Shown here one piece after another: positions 24,663-33,503 of a stretch of DNA of 64,000 bases (within the stretch, counting starts at the first letter, position 1; every line of letters starts with the position of its first letter). The notes below the pieces were generated by a model. It was not told the origin of the DNA and did no database searches. It saw only the letters and a program-made list of their open reading frames with translations. The translations under genes were made by a program, and so were the position numbers. The DNA is from Parapedobacter tibetensis (GTDB lineage Bacteria > Bacteroidota > Bacteroidia > Sphingobacteriales > Sphingobacteriaceae), in the NCBI RefSeq assembly GCF_024704835.1, contig NZ_JAMXBE010000015.1:62001-126000 (forward strand), given 5' to 3'.

Positions 24663-25852
24663 CAAGCCGCCCTCCATTTGAGTTGTTTGAAATCAATGGG
24701 GTGGGCGCTCCCCAACAAGAAAACGAGCACCAGGTAAAGGATGATGTCGTTGTCATACCCTGAATATAAAATCATCATGATGGCCAACAAAGGTATTCCT
24801 GCTACCCACCAAAATACCCGGTTAGCCTGTTTTTGTAGGCAAAAACGATAGAAATAAAAGAGGAACAACACATAACTAAGGAAACCAATGATACCAAAAT
24901 CGAGGTAACAACTCATAAACGTATCATGAATATGGGGCTCGCCATGGTAAAATGCGGCGTGTTGGCCAAGGAAATCCCTTCCGCTCATAAAACCGTTGCC
25001 CAACGGGGAAATCTCCTTAAAATGGGCAAAGAATGCCTTCCAATATACTAACCTTACGCCCATACCGTCATTGGAGGCTGTGATGGTGTCTATCCGGATT
25101 ACTTTTTGCGCCACAAATGGAAGAGCCGCCGCCACGATCACACCAAGCACGATGCGCCACCGCATGTTAAAAGACACCCATAGCAGGGAGAAGACACCAA
25201 TGAACAACGCCACCATGGGGGTGCGCGAAAGTGATAACCAGGCCAGCGCCAATACCAGGGCAATGCGCCACCAAACGATAGCACGCACCCGCACTACGGG
25301 AAGCAATACATAGGCAAAACCAAGCAAGGCAATACGTGCACCAAACATATTTTTGTCTGCCAAACCCCAAAAATAAAGTGATGGCTTATACAGCGCACTA
25401 CCCTTGGCCGAAGAGGGGCTACCATTGATCCATTGGAAAGCGGCGGCTTCATGGTATATCAGCAATTGGGCTAAGGTAAGGCCTAGGGCTATATGCAGGG
25501 TAATGTCTACCCAGTGGAGCAGCTTGCTATTATCACGTTGGGCAAGCCATCCGACCGCCGCATACAGAAATGTAAAATTGATGGGTAATTTGAGGAAATT
25601 TGTCATTTCAATACGGTCGGCCGGCAAATCGACAAGAAATATCAATGCGGCGTAACCTGTGAAAATCACTAGGAATAGCGCCCAAAAAGAACGAAGCAGT
25701 TTTGGTGTATCCCAAAAAAAGAACAAGGATGCCAAGAGAAACACCAACGGATATACCTTGATGGGCAAAAAAACAGCAAGCAGGGCGAGGCAAAACAGCA
25801 CCTCGCATACGGTAGTCTTCTTGCTATCCATAGTTCTAAGCCTTTGTATCAT
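24662..25852 (-). CDS. O-antigen ligase/polymerase-like membrane protein (Wzy candidate)
   Basis: 396 residues with about 10-12 hydrophobic segments. The pattern fits the Wzy/WaaL superfamily: paired helices, then 'RIALVLALAWLSLSRTPMVALFIGVFSLLWV', and the large periplasmic loop with 'GMGVRLVYWKAFFAHFKEISPLGNGFM...FYHGEPHIHDTFMSCYLDFGIIGFLSYVLFLFYFY'. The 'H.HDTF....d.GiiGf' stretch is the hallmark of O-antigen ligase-type proteins. In this cluster it probably polymerises the exported repeat units. The start is uncertain: MDSKK at 25831 gives a small gap to the upstream gene, whereas 25852 overlaps it by 17 bases. Confidence 0.85.
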   Translation of the reverse strand: MIQRLRTMDSKKTTVCEVLFCLALLAVFLPIKVYPLVFLLASLFFFWDTPKLLRSFWALFLVIFTGYAALIFLVDLPADRIEMTNFLKLPINFTFLYAAVGWLAQRDNSKLLHWVDITLHIALGLTLAQLLIYHEAAAFQWINGSPSSAKGSALYKPSLYFWGLADKNMFGARIALLGFAYVLLPVVRVRAIVWWRIALVLALAWLSLSRTPMVALFIGVFSLLWVSFNMRWRIVLGVIVAAALPFVAQKVIRIDTITASNDGMGVRLVYWKAFFAHFKEISPLGNGFMSGRDFLGQHAAFYHGEPHIHDTFMSCYLDFGIIGFLSYVLFLFYFYRFCLQKQANRVFWWVAGIPLLAIMMILYSGYDNDIILYLVLVFLLGSAHPIDFKQLKWRAA

Positions 25853-27041
25853 CCGTTATTACTGCTCGCAACACTTCTTCATATTCGTCGACCATACGTT
25901 CCACGCGAATGTACGCACTTACAGATTGCCTTGCCGCTTCGGCCAACCCATTATAAACGGCTACATCGCGCCATAAGGTCGTCAATGCATGTCCAAGGGA
26001 ATCGGGCCTGTCAGGTTCACAAAGAATGCCATTTCTTCCATCGGCAACAGTTTCCCGCAGACCGCCGCGGTTGCTCGCTATGATTGGCAAATTGTTTGCC
26101 AAACCTTCGATGGCCACCATACCCAGCGGCTCTTCCCATAACGAGGGTACCACCAGTACATCAATAATGGGGTAAAAATCCTTGGAGTCTACATAACCTT
26201 CAAATACAATGCGACTGTCATCTTGGGCGAGTTTTTCCAAATGCTGCACATCTTCAGACCTTCCCCGTCCCGCGATGTGTAGCCTACCATCGATGCCCGA
26301 TGCTTTAAATTGGTTGATGAGCCACTCTACTCCTTTGATTGCAGACAATGTGCCAATATAGCCCACATTTAATGGTTCCCCTTCCTTGCGTACGCGTAGC
26401 GGCCGTGCGATCGGAATATGACGGGCATTGTGCACAACATACCGCGGGACATTGGCAAAATACCCATATGCTTCAAAGCGATTTAATATGCTGCGGCTGA
26501 TACCCACCACCGCGCTTATCTTATTGGAACGTGCTCGGTGCCCCATGCGCAATACATGGCAACTGAAACATTGGCGAACGCAGGGTTGTCCATTTTTATA
26601 CATGTTGCTATTGGGGCATAGTAGGTACAAATCGTGCAAAACCTGTACAATGGGAATCTGCATGCGCTCGATTTCATCCCAAATTGAAACCGACCAACCC
26701 ACTAAGTTATGACATGATACGACATCTGGTTTTTCAAGCAGTAGCACCTCATGCACATAGGTACGCATAGCAAGGTTTCGGCGGTCACGGAGGTGCCAAG
26801 CCAGCCTGCGGTATGTGCTCGGTCGCTCTTTGGTGAACGGCCAATACCTGTTTTTCAGTCCAGCCCGATATACCTTCACACCATCCACCCACTCACTGCG
26901 CAGTCCTGCCTCCGGCACCATGCTCAGTACAGCCACCTCATGGCCTTTGGCTTGCATCCCTTCTACGATAAGCTTGAGTGATAGTTCCGCACCTCCTTCT
27001 ACATACGGACTATATAGTGCATTGATGTAAAGGATTTTCAT
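25836..27041 (-). CDS. Family 4 glycosyltransferase
   Basis: 401 residues, GT-B fold. It starts 'MKILYINALYSPYVEGGAELSLKLIVEGM', the standard GT4 opening with the Gly-Gly-Ala loop. A CxxxxxxCxxC-type cluster around residues 150-165 ('CPNSNMYKNGQPCVRQCFSCHVL') is common in a subset of GT4 enzymes of EPS clusters. 'PLNVGYIGTLSAIKGVEWLINQF' opens the C-terminal domain, and 'PSLWEEPLGMVAIEGLANNLPIIAS' carries the donor-binding glutamates. It transfers a sugar onto the growing repeat unit on the cytoplasmic side. The specificity is unknown. Confidence 0.92.
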   Translation of the reverse strand: MKILYINALYSPYVEGGAELSLKLIVEGMQAKGHEVAVLSMVPEAGLRSEWVDGVKVYRAGLKNRYWPFTKERPSTYRRLAWHLRDRRNLAMRTYVHEVLLLEKPDVVSCHNLVGWSVSIWDEIERMQIPIVQVLHDLYLLCPNSNMYKNGQPCVRQCFSCHVLRMGHRARSNKISAVVGISRSILNRFEAYGYFANVPRYVVHNARHIPIARPLRVRKEGEPLNVGYIGTLSAIKGVEWLINQFKASGIDGRLHIAGRGRSEDVQHLEKLAQDDSRIVFEGYVDSKDFYPIIDVLVVPSLWEEPLGMVAIEGLANNLPIIASNRGGLRETVADGRNGILCEPDRPDSLGHALTTLWRDVAVYNGLAEAARQSVSAYIRVERMVDEYEEVLRAVITDDTKA

Positions 27042-27086
27042 TTTTTATAATTAAACAACGTTAGCTCCTTGAATGCGAGCAAAGAC

Positions 27087-28157
27087 CTATGAGGTTTTTA
27101 TTTCCAATAGGTGTAAATATACCGCATTCAATCGCTCCCCTACCAAACGCTGGTTATGAGTGATCGACATATATTCATATAATCGGTTGCCCATCCCTTC
27201 CAATGCGATTGAATCTGCTTGTTTTAACCCCATGGCCAGTTCAATTTGCCCTCGCAATGCATTCCGATGTTCTTCCACGGTACCATACCGATAATGAAAT
27301 ACATCCTGTTGATGGTCACCTAAGTCCATAATGGTGCCGATTTCAGGACAAATTACCGTTTTTTTATAGGAAAATGCCAAGATCGCCGTTCCGGAATTGA
27401 GGCTGCTGGATAAATCATACGGCAGCACCAACACATCGGCTTTAGCCAGAAGCGAAGCAACTTCACCATTAGGGATGAAATAGGGCAACAACACTACATT
27501 ACCAGCCTTTTCTGATACATCTTCGATTTGCCGTTGGTACCGTCCATCAATCGCTTTGCCAGCTATGGTCAATTGTATATTGTTCCCAAACCCATCCACC
27601 ACATCGATAAGCAGCTCAAGGTTTTTATACGGTTTCACCATGCCGGTAAATAACAGGTGTAGTCTGCTCTTATCGCTTTCCAGATCAGTGTGTACCTCTC
27701 CATACTCCCCGATGAAATTGGGATGGGGTAAATAAACCGCTTTCTGCGCGATCTGGGCACCATGCTTGGCAAGGATATCTTCCGACTCCCGTGCGTGGAT
27801 GACGATGCGGTGCGACCAACGCATCAACAGGCGGGTGATGGTACGGCTGAAAAAGGCCAACCCCTTCTCATGCGAAGCTCGATTGTGCATGGTCCATACT
27901 AAAGGTTTTCCACTCAAGCGGATAACGGTCAATACGACCAATTTACGCAAGAAGCTTCGTAACGCTACTAAAAAACTGCTGTCATCTATGTTTTCAAACC
28001 AATTGAGATGTACCAGCTTGATGGATTTGAAGTGTTTGAAACTCGAAAAAACATCATCCAACGCATGTATCCGGTAACCCTTGGCACGCAACTCCCCTGC
28101 CAATATTTGAATATATTGGTTTTCTTCATTCACAGGTGGATTGAAAACGATATCCAT
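27087..28157 (-). CDS. GT-B glycosyltransferase, GumK/GumH-like
   Basis: 356 residues from the ATG at 28157 (MDIVFNPPVNEEN), 7 bases after the upstream stop; an earlier start would overlap that gene. The N-domain contains 'IKLVHLNWFENIDD' and 'KPLVWTMHNRASHEKG', typical of EPS transferases that act on lipid-linked acceptors. The C-domain has 'LLFTGMVKPYKNLELLIDVV', 'LPYFIPNGEVASLLAKADVLVLPYDLSSSLNSGTAILAFSYKKTVI'. The usual E-x7-E is replaced by a 'S..SGTAILAFSY' form found in the GT4 subset with SGt motifs. The donor is unknown. Confidence 0.88.
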   Translation of the reverse strand: MDIVFNPPVNEENQYIQILAGELRAKGYRIHALDDVFSSFKHFKSIKLVHLNWFENIDDSSFLVALRSFLRKLVVLTVIRLSGKPLVWTMHNRASHEKGLAFFSRTITRLLMRWSHRIVIHARESEDILAKHGAQIAQKAVYLPHPNFIGEYGEVHTDLESDKSRLHLLFTGMVKPYKNLELLIDVVDGFGNNIQLTIAGKAIDGRYQRQIEDVSEKAGNVVLLPYFIPNGEVASLLAKADVLVLPYDLSSSLNSGTAILAFSYKKTVICPEIGTIMDLGDHQQDVFHYRYGTVEEHRNALRGQIELAMGLKQADSIALEGMGNRLYEYMSITHNQRLVGERLNAVYLHLLEIKTS

Positions 28158-28164
28158 ATGTGAT

Positions 28165-29112
28165 TTAGTTGGGTTTTCTTTTCCGCAATCCACGCGACTT
28201 TATCGCTGCAGTGGCGATATCGATGAACTTAAGATCAAATTCCTTGCGGTGCCGAAGCCACATCCATAACTTGCTTATCATACGGCTACGCATAGATAGT
28301 GCCATGGTATACCGCTTACGTAGCCGCATGAGATGGTCTTGCTGTTTAAGTAGGTTATCATAAACAACCTTTTCCGTTTTATGCGGAGCATGTTCTTCTA
28401 AAAAAAAGCCAAGCCACTGGGCATATGCAGTATTAGCATGCATTTTTTCCAAATCGTTGCCGGATGAAGTGATGGACAAGCTGTTGCTTCGGTAGTTAAA
28501 TACAGGGTTGTTGGTATGGGCAATGCCCTTTTCGGCACTGGCAATATAGGCCGTGATATCATCTGACCCCCATGCCAGGGGCAACTTATAAAATCCTCCC
28601 TGCTGCCTAAGCGCATCGGCACGGTACACAAAGTCAGAAATGTATTGCGACCGCAACTGTCGCAGGCGATGCCAAATATTGTCGCATACCCGTTCATAGG
28701 ATGGGTAAGCGGGCGTAAGCTGGAGTGCTTTACCACCATCATCAATGATGAGGCTCCTACAGTGAAACACATGCAAATCGGGGTATTCAGCAATCAACTT
28801 TGAAAATTCTTCCAAGTAATCGGGCTCCAAGCGATCATCATCACCCATCACCATGATGTATTCGCCTTGGGCTAATGACAAGCATTTATTCCAATTGTCA
28901 GTAAGCCTCCCAGCGCCGACATTGCTTTCATTCTCATGATAACGGATGCGAGAATCTATAAACCCAGATACGATTTGCCCAACCGGCTCCGGCGAACAAT
29001 CGTTTAGCACAATCAGCTCGAAATCGGTGACCGACTGCCCGAGGATACTCCGGATACACTCCTCCAAGAAGTGGCTCTTATATGCAGGTATACAAATCGA
29101 AAATTTAGGCAT
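28165..29112 (-). CDS. Family 2 glycosyltransferase
   Basis: 315 residues, GT-A fold. The N-terminus 'MPKFSICIPAYKSHFLEECIRSILGQSVTDFELIVLNDCSPEP' is canonical, followed by 'ESNVGAGRLTDNWNKCLSLAQGEYIMVMGDDDRLEP', where DDD supplies the DxD metal site. The catalytic base region is 'LAWGSDDITAYIASAEKG'. The C-terminal part is basic and helical. It overlaps the flippase gene upstream by 8 bases and is followed closely by the GT-B gene, so it is part of the same operon. It adds one sugar to the repeat unit; the specificity is unknown. Confidence 0.92.
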   Translation of the reverse strand: MPKFSICIPAYKSHFLEECIRSILGQSVTDFELIVLNDCSPEPVGQIVSGFIDSRIRYHENESNVGAGRLTDNWNKCLSLAQGEYIMVMGDDDRLEPDYLEEFSKLIAEYPDLHVFHCRSLIIDDGGKALQLTPAYPSYERVCDNIWHRLRQLRSQYISDFVYRADALRQQGGFYKLPLAWGSDDITAYIASAEKGIAHTNNPVFNYRSNSLSITSSGNDLEKMHANTAYAQWLGFFLEEHAPHKTEKVVYDNLLKQQDHLMRLRKRYTMALSMRSRMISKLWMWLRHRKEFDLKFIDIATAAIKSRGLRKRKPN

Positions 29113-30670
29113 TGCCCTTTCCTTTTCCCATAAGTGTTTCTTTCAGGTAACGGATATCCGGTGGTTTGATGACAAAAACCAACAGGTATACCAAGTAAAC
29201 CAACACAAATATAGCCGAATTGACCATTACCGTGCCATAACCGCCAGGCATAGCAAGTATTTGGGCTACATAGCTGCTGATGAACCACGCCAGCACGCCC
29301 CCAATGGCAGCCGGCAGGAATGCCCGTGTGAAAAGCCGGAAACCATCCAGCCCTAGCACTTTTGGAATGTAATAACTATAATAAAACCCGATTTGCAGCA
29401 CCATATACACCATATAACCTACGACGGCCGCGCCTACCTGTAAGGTTTTGGCAAAAACAACCGTAATGGGCAATGATACAATACAGGCGATGGCCGATGA
29501 ATAGACAAGGAAACGTGTTTTGCCCGTTGAAAGTACCAAGCTGGCCACTGGTGTGTTGTGCATGGAAAGCAACACTGTGAGTAACCAAAGTGACAGCCAA
29601 TGCGATAAATTTTCATATCCTGCTCCCATATATAGCAACAAGATGTCGTCCGCATTCAGAATCAACACAAAAACCATGAAAGCCAAGAAAATGGATATGT
29701 ATTTGGTCGCCTCGAAAATCATACGTTCAATGCGTCGTTGGTCACCTTCTGCATACGCTTTGGAGGCCGAAGGAAGCAGCACCTGCATAAACACACCTCC
29801 GAAAGCCACAATGAGCATGGCGATGGTTTGGATAACCCGATAGTCAGTGAGGACTTCGATACCCTCGGCAAATTTGCCCAAAAGCAGTGGCCGCAGGTTG
29901 TTGGCGGTCAGCTGGAACAGTCCCATAGCGAAAATCGCCAAGCTGTAAACCAATATTTCCCTGAAGGCTTTTCCATGCCACCGCGGTGTCAGCAAAAAAC
30001 CAATGGGCAATTGGAAAACGCGAAGCTTCCATATATAAAAGGGTATCGGCACCAGTGTAGATAGCGTATACCAGATAAAATAAGTAATGAGTGTCCATTG
30101 CAATTGGATGGCTATGAAGGCCACGGCGAAATTCAACACGCTACTGATCACGGTCACCCGATTCACAAAACCCAATTCATCCTTAGCACTCAGCAACTGG
30201 ACAACCACATTAGAAAGCCAGCTCAATACGGTTGAGAAAGCCAAGATGTACATCATCTGCCTATATAATGGCAACTGTGCATCGGCCAGATTGAAAAGCT
30301 GTTGTCCATACGCAGACATGGCCAAAAACAGCAAGGCATTGGCCAATCCGATTATCCCATAAAAAATAATGCTTGAACGGGAAACTTCCCCTATTTTATC
30401 CCATTCGCCTTTCTCCGTCCACATGGAGAAAAAACGCACTGCCCCTATGTTGAATCCCAAATCCATGAGACGCAAATAGGCATTGAGGGAAAATGCGAGT
30501 GCAATCAGGCCATAATCTGTCTTGCCATAGAAACTCACCAGCAACGGGATGGTGATGAACTTGGCTAACGCATCCAGGATTTTAGCCAAGATGCCCCAAA
30601 CAGAACCGGAGAAAACACGTTTGGCCCGGTTTGGGGTTCCCGTCTGTGGTACATTAGATTTTGAATGCAT
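29105..30670 (-). CDS. Wzx-type polysaccharide flippase
   Basis: 521 residues with 12-14 membrane segments in the MATE/MOP-superfamily pattern. It begins with a polar N-tail and 'GSVWGILAKILDALAKFITIPLLVSFYGKTDYGLIALAFSLNAYLRLMDLGFNIGAVRFFS', the standard first helix pair of polysaccharide transporters. A later helix bundle includes 'GGVFMQVLLPSASKAYAEGD'. It moves the undecaprenyl-linked repeat unit to the periplasmic side. It is the first gene of the EPS operon seen here, starting 53 bases from the small membrane protein gene that is also on the minus strand. Confidence 0.92.
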   Translation of the reverse strand: MHSKSNVPQTGTPNRAKRVFSGSVWGILAKILDALAKFITIPLLVSFYGKTDYGLIALAFSLNAYLRLMDLGFNIGAVRFFSMWTEKGEWDKIGEVSRSSIIFYGIIGLANALLFLAMSAYGQQLFNLADAQLPLYRQMMYILAFSTVLSWLSNVVVQLLSAKDELGFVNRVTVISSVLNFAVAFIAIQLQWTLITYFIWYTLSTLVPIPFYIWKLRVFQLPIGFLLTPRWHGKAFREILVYSLAIFAMGLFQLTANNLRPLLLGKFAEGIEVLTDYRVIQTIAMLIVAFGGVFMQVLLPSASKAYAEGDQRRIERMIFEATKYISIFLAFMVFVLILNADDILLLYMGAGYENLSHWLSLWLLTVLLSMHNTPVASLVLSTGKTRFLVYSSAIACIVSLPITVVFAKTLQVGAAVVGYMVYMVLQIGFYYSYYIPKVLGLDGFRLFTRAFLPAAIGGVLAWFISSYVAQILAMPGGYGTVMVNSAIFVLVYLVYLLVFVIKPPDIRYLKETLMGKGKGNA

Positions 30671-30722
30671 ATTCAGCCGGCCAATATCGGCAAAAATGCT
30701 GATTGGGCAAAGCTATTCTCCG

Positions 30723-31010
30723 CTAGTCCTCCACAATCCGCTCAACAATGGTGACATCGCCATATGGACATGCTGCGTCTTTAACTGGGCAGTAACCCGT
30801 GGCGCCACGGAGGATCAAGAAACTTCCTATGGCTACTTCGGCCAAAGAAGAAAGCGGTGTTTTAAACATGCGGGTTATTCCGGTATACAGCACGAAAGCA
30901 CCAGCGCCCACGGATAGTATGCGTTCGGATTTGGCTATATTACGGTTTTCATTGGCTTCTTTAAGCCGAGCCTTCACGTCATCAAAAATTTCTTTGGTCT
31001 TGGCGTTCAT
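30723..31010 (-). CDS. DUF2892-like small membrane protein
   Basis: 95 residues. A charged N-terminal helix ('TKEIFDDVKARLKEANENRNIAKSER') precedes 'RILSVGAGAFVLYTGI' and 'AIGSFLILRGATGYCPVKDAACPY'. The 'R..sv..G..ll..Gi...G..ll.RG.tGyCP' layout is that of the DUF2892/YgaP-like inner-membrane domain, where the final Cys-Pro follows the second helix. Its function is unknown. Its stop is 53 bases from the flippase start, so it could be the first gene of the EPS operon or an independent gene. Confidence 0.8.
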   Translation of the reverse strand: MNAKTKEIFDDVKARLKEANENRNIAKSERILSVGAGAFVLYTGITRMFKTPLSSLAEVAIGSFLILRGATGYCPVKDAACPYGDVTIVERIVED

Positions 31011-31194
31011 GATGTATGTTATCTTAAAACCTTTCCTTAATTGCTAATACAAACAACTAGCCGTCCATTTAGTTTTTGGAAGATTCATTTTCAAGCCAAC
31101 GATCTGCGGACATTGTTCGTGTATTTTTCGCCTAGCTTGGTAAAATTGCTAAATTACCCGTACTTTGCCGTGACCTCCAACTCATAAAATACCG

Positions 31195-31980
31195 TTGATG
31201 GAAATATTAGGCTATATCCTGTCCGTTTTTATCGGCATTTCCCTAGGCCTGATAGGTGGTGGTGGATCTATCCTCACCGTACCTGTATTTGTATACTTGT
31301 TTCACCTCGAACCGACATTGGCTACTTCCTATTCCCTGTTTATTGTAGGATTGACCAGCCTTACCGGTACGGTGTATCAATACAGTAAGGGATATGTCAA
31401 TGTGAAGGCAGCCCTCTCGTTTGGCCTTACTTCGGTAGTGACTGTTTTTCTAGTACGCAAATACCTATTGCCGGAAATCCCCGATATACTGCTGCAAGTA
31501 GGAGCCATCACAGTCACCAAATCCACTGCTATCATGGTTTTCTTTGCCGCCCTGATGTTGGCCGCATCAGTATCCATGATTCTCGGACACCGAGAAAAAG
31601 AACTCATCGGTGGGCAGACCAATTTGGTGAAATTGCTGGGTTATGGCGTTGGCATTGGCTTGGTCACAGGGCTCTTGGGTGCGGGAGGTGGTTTTCTGAT
31701 TATTCCCGCACTGGTGTTGCTGGTCAAAATTCCAATAAAGAAAGCAATCGGCACTTCACTTTTCATTATCACCATCAATTCATTGGTGGGGTTTGCTGGC
31801 GACCTGGGGCATGTCTACATCGATTGGCAATTCCTATTCAAGATATTGGCCATCACGGTGCTTGGTGTTATCATTGGCAGCATCTTCGGTCGCCGGATAT
31901 CGGGGGATAGATTGCGTTCCGGCTTTGGTTGGTTTGTCCTTACCATGGGGATTTATATTTTGAGTAGGGAATTGTTCTGA
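31195..31980 (+). CDS. TauE/SafE-family sulfite/anion exporter-like membrane protein
   Basis: 261 residues with eight membrane segments. The two halves carry the paired signatures of the family: 'GISLGLIGGGGSILTVPVFVYLFHLEPTLATSYSLFIVGLTSLTG' in the first and 'GLVTGLLGAGGGFLIIPALVLLVKIPIKKAIGTSLFIITINSLVGFAGD' in the second. These proteins are thought to export sulfite, sulfoacetate or related sulfur-containing anions. No sulfur-metabolism gene is adjacent, and the substrate is open. A large inverted repeat follows the stop (31986-32075) and may serve as its transcription end. Confidence 0.9.
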   Translation: MMEILGYILSVFIGISLGLIGGGGSILTVPVFVYLFHLEPTLATSYSLFIVGLTSLTGTVYQYSKGYVNVKAALSFGLTSVVTVFLVRKYLLPEIPDILLQVGAITVTKSTAIMVFFAALMLAASVSMILGHREKELIGGQTNLVKLLGYGVGIGLVTGLLGAGGGFLIIPALVLLVKIPIKKAIGTSLFIITINSLVGFAGDLGHVYIDWQFLFKILAITVLGVIIGSIFGRRISGDRLRSGFGWFVLTMGIYILSRELF

Positions 31981-31985
31981 AGCGG

Positions 31986-32075
31986 AACACGGATGACGCT
32001 GATCATACTGATGGCCGCAGATTTTTTAACAGCAATGCTATAGAACAATCCATGGACATCAGCCCCATCCGTGTT
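31986..32075. repeat. Intergenic inverted repeat, family member 1
   Basis: AACACGGATGACGCTGAT (31986-32003) and ATCAGCCCCATCCGTGTT (32058-32075) pair over 18 bases with two mismatches. The unit is followed by 'ATCTGCGTTC'. A related unit with 'GGAACAC', 'CATCCGT' and 'ATCAGCGTTC' words lies at 41062-41176. Such 'ATCTGTG/ATCAGCGTT' intergenic repeats recur in Bacteroidetes genomes. It could stop transcription from the TauE gene. Confidence 0.55.
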
Positions 32076-32099
32076 ATCTGCGTTCTATCTATTTTTGAT

Positions 32100-32107
32100 T
32101 ATCTTTG
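32100..32107 (+). promoter_or_regulatory. -7 promoter box of the HMA-AraC regulator gene
   Basis: TATCTTTG matches TAnnTTTG exactly and lies 16 bases before the ATG at 32124. It falls inside the longer in-frame extension upstream, which therefore cannot be coding; this fixes the start. Confidence 0.6.
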
Positions 32108-32123
32108 TAAGTTTGTAAGAAGG

Positions 32124-32684
32124 ATGAAGATTGCTATCAAAAACATGGTATGCCCGCGCTGTATCCAAGCGGTGTCACAGGCTTTCGTAGCTATGGACAT
32201 TACGCCGTTGGATGTGCGGCTTGGTGAGGCTGTATTGACCGAGCCGCTGACGAATGGACAGCGTATGGACTTACAGGAGAGACTGAATGTCATAGGATTC
32301 GAGTTACTGGATGACCAACAGCAGCAATTGGTCGAACGGATCAAGGCCATTATTATCCACCATGTGCATCAGTTGGAAGACAACCACTTTGTCTTTACTG
32401 ATGTATTGCAAAAAGAGCTCAACAAAGAATATTCCCAACTGAGCAAACTATTTTCCGAAAAGGAAGGGATTACCATCGAACAATATGTCATTCTCCAACG
32501 TATGGAGAAAGTAAAGGAATTGCTTTCCTACAATGAATTGACATTAAGCGAGATTGCTTACCGATTGGGCTATAGCAGTGTGGCATACCTTTCGGCACAG
32601 TTTAAAAAAGTTACCGGCCTCACCCCTTCCCTATTTAAAAAACTCGGCATCAATCTGCGCAAACCGCTTGACCAATTACAATAA
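32124..32684 (+). CDS. AraC-family regulator with a metal-binding-like N-terminus
   Basis: 186 residues. The first about 70 form a heavy-metal-associated-like domain: 'MKIAIKNMVCPRCIQAV' carries M-x-C-x-x-C as in HMA domains, followed by a beta-alpha-beta pattern ending 'RLNVIGFELLDD'. The C-terminal part is a single AraC helix-turn-helix domain: 'YSQLSKLFSEKEGITIEQYVILQRMEKVKELLSYNELTLSEIAYRLGYSSVAYLSAQFKKVTGLTPSLFKK'. This compact architecture suggests direct sensing of a metal or redox state. The following crcB gene starts 6 bases later and is probably in the same operon. Confidence 0.88.
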   Translation: MKIAIKNMVCPRCIQAVSQAFVAMDITPLDVRLGEAVLTEPLTNGQRMDLQERLNVIGFELLDDQQQQLVERIKAIIIHHVHQLEDNHFVFTDVLQKELNKEYSQLSKLFSEKEGITIEQYVILQRMEKVKELLSYNELTLSEIAYRLGYSSVAYLSAQFKKVTGLTPSLFKKLGINLRKPLDQLQ

Positions 32685-32690
32685 TCATTC

Positions 32691-33068
32691 ATGATCAAAC
32701 AACTCGTTATGGTAGGAATAGGTGGAGGTGTCGGCAGCATCTTTCGTTTCCTCGTATCCGTCTTGACCAGTAAATATTTCCAAGGTACATTCCCTTTGGC
32801 CACATTTATCGTCAACTTGTCTGGCTGCTTTTTCATCGGCTTACTGGTAGGTTTCTTTAGCCAACCGCCCATTGCAAACACTAATCTACGGTTGTTGCTC
32901 ATTACAGGGTTCTGCGGTGGCTACACGACCTTTTCCGCCTTTGCCAGCGAAAACTTACTACTCATGCAAAACAACCAATCTATAACGAGCATCGTCTATA
33001 CCGTGACGAGCGTATCGTTGGGTATATTCTTTGTATGGGTAGGCGTGTGGGTGACCAAGATGGTTTGA
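32691..33068 (+). CDS. crcB: CrcB/Fluc fluoride ion channel
   Basis: 125 residues with four membrane helices. Signatures of the family are visible: 'GGGVGSIFRFLVS' (the conserved G-x-x-x-R), 'ATFIVNLSGCFFIG' with the pore Asn, and 'GFCGGYTTFSAFASE' (the Gly-x-Thr-Thr-Phe-Ser motif around the central Na+ site). It forms a dual-topology dimer that lets fluoride leave the cell. Only one crcB copy is seen. No fluoride riboswitch is recognisable because only 6 bases separate it from the regulator gene upstream, so its expression follows that gene. Confidence 0.95.
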   Translation: MIKQLVMVGIGGGVGSIFRFLVSVLTSKYFQGTFPLATFIVNLSGCFFIGLLVGFFSQPPIANTNLRLLLITGFCGGYTTFSAFASENLLLMQNNQSITSIVYTVTSVSLGIFFVWVGVWVTKMV

Positions 33069-33180
33069 TTAAAATAATGTCGCACTACCCCCACTAACTT
33101 GTCCTTTTTACAACCTACTATCTAATAATTGGCTGTGTAAATTTGTACCGTACAATACGGTTATTATAATACACAGCATA

Positions 33181-33291
33181 ATGTTATTAAAAAATAAGCA
33201 TGCCATTGTCTATGGGGCCGGAGGGGCTGTCGCCCGGGCGTTTGCAAATGGATTGAATGCTGATGTTATAACGATCCCATTCAATCAATAG
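33181..33291 (+). pseudogene. N-terminal remnant of a short-chain dehydrogenase gene
   Basis: The ATG at 33181 opens 'MLLKNKHAIVYGAGGAVAR', the first strand and nucleotide-binding Gly-x-x-x-Gly-x-Gly-type loop of classical SDR enzymes ('lKnK.aiVyGagGaiG.a'), then 'AFANGLNADVITIPFNQ' and a stop at 33289. Only 36 codons of about 250 remain. It marks a deletion scar between crcB and the DinB-like gene. Confidence 0.75.
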
Positions 33292-33364
33292 CACAAAACA
33301 GGGAATAAAAAAATATTAACAAACATATCCATCAACTTAGTTGTTAATTTTTCAAAATAGAATT

Positions 33365-33487
33365 ATGAGCAATCGAGGAATGATTCAAAAAATGGTCGAT
33401 GATATTGCTGTGGTAGAAGGGCAAATCAAATTCAAGGAGTCAAAAGGCGAGGTCAGGAAAATAATATCATATACAGTAAATAAATAA
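33365..33487 (+). CDS. Possible 40-residue protein
   Basis: ATG 33365 to TAA 33485-33487, 'MSNRGMIQKMVDDIAVVEGQ' then a charged tail ending 'ISYTVNK'. It stops 16 bases before the DinB-like gene on the same strand, as if co-transcribed. No family is recognised; it may be a small regulator, a leader or a stump of a longer gene. Confidence 0.35.
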   Translation: MSNRGMIQKMVDDIAVVEGQIKFKESKGEVRKIISYTVNK

Positions 33488-33503
33488 TAACACACTTAAC
33501 ATT

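Noticed and set aside
32650-32700. Fluoride riboswitch before crcB
   Set aside because: Only 6 bases separate crcB from the upstream gene and no pseudoknot motif is visible.
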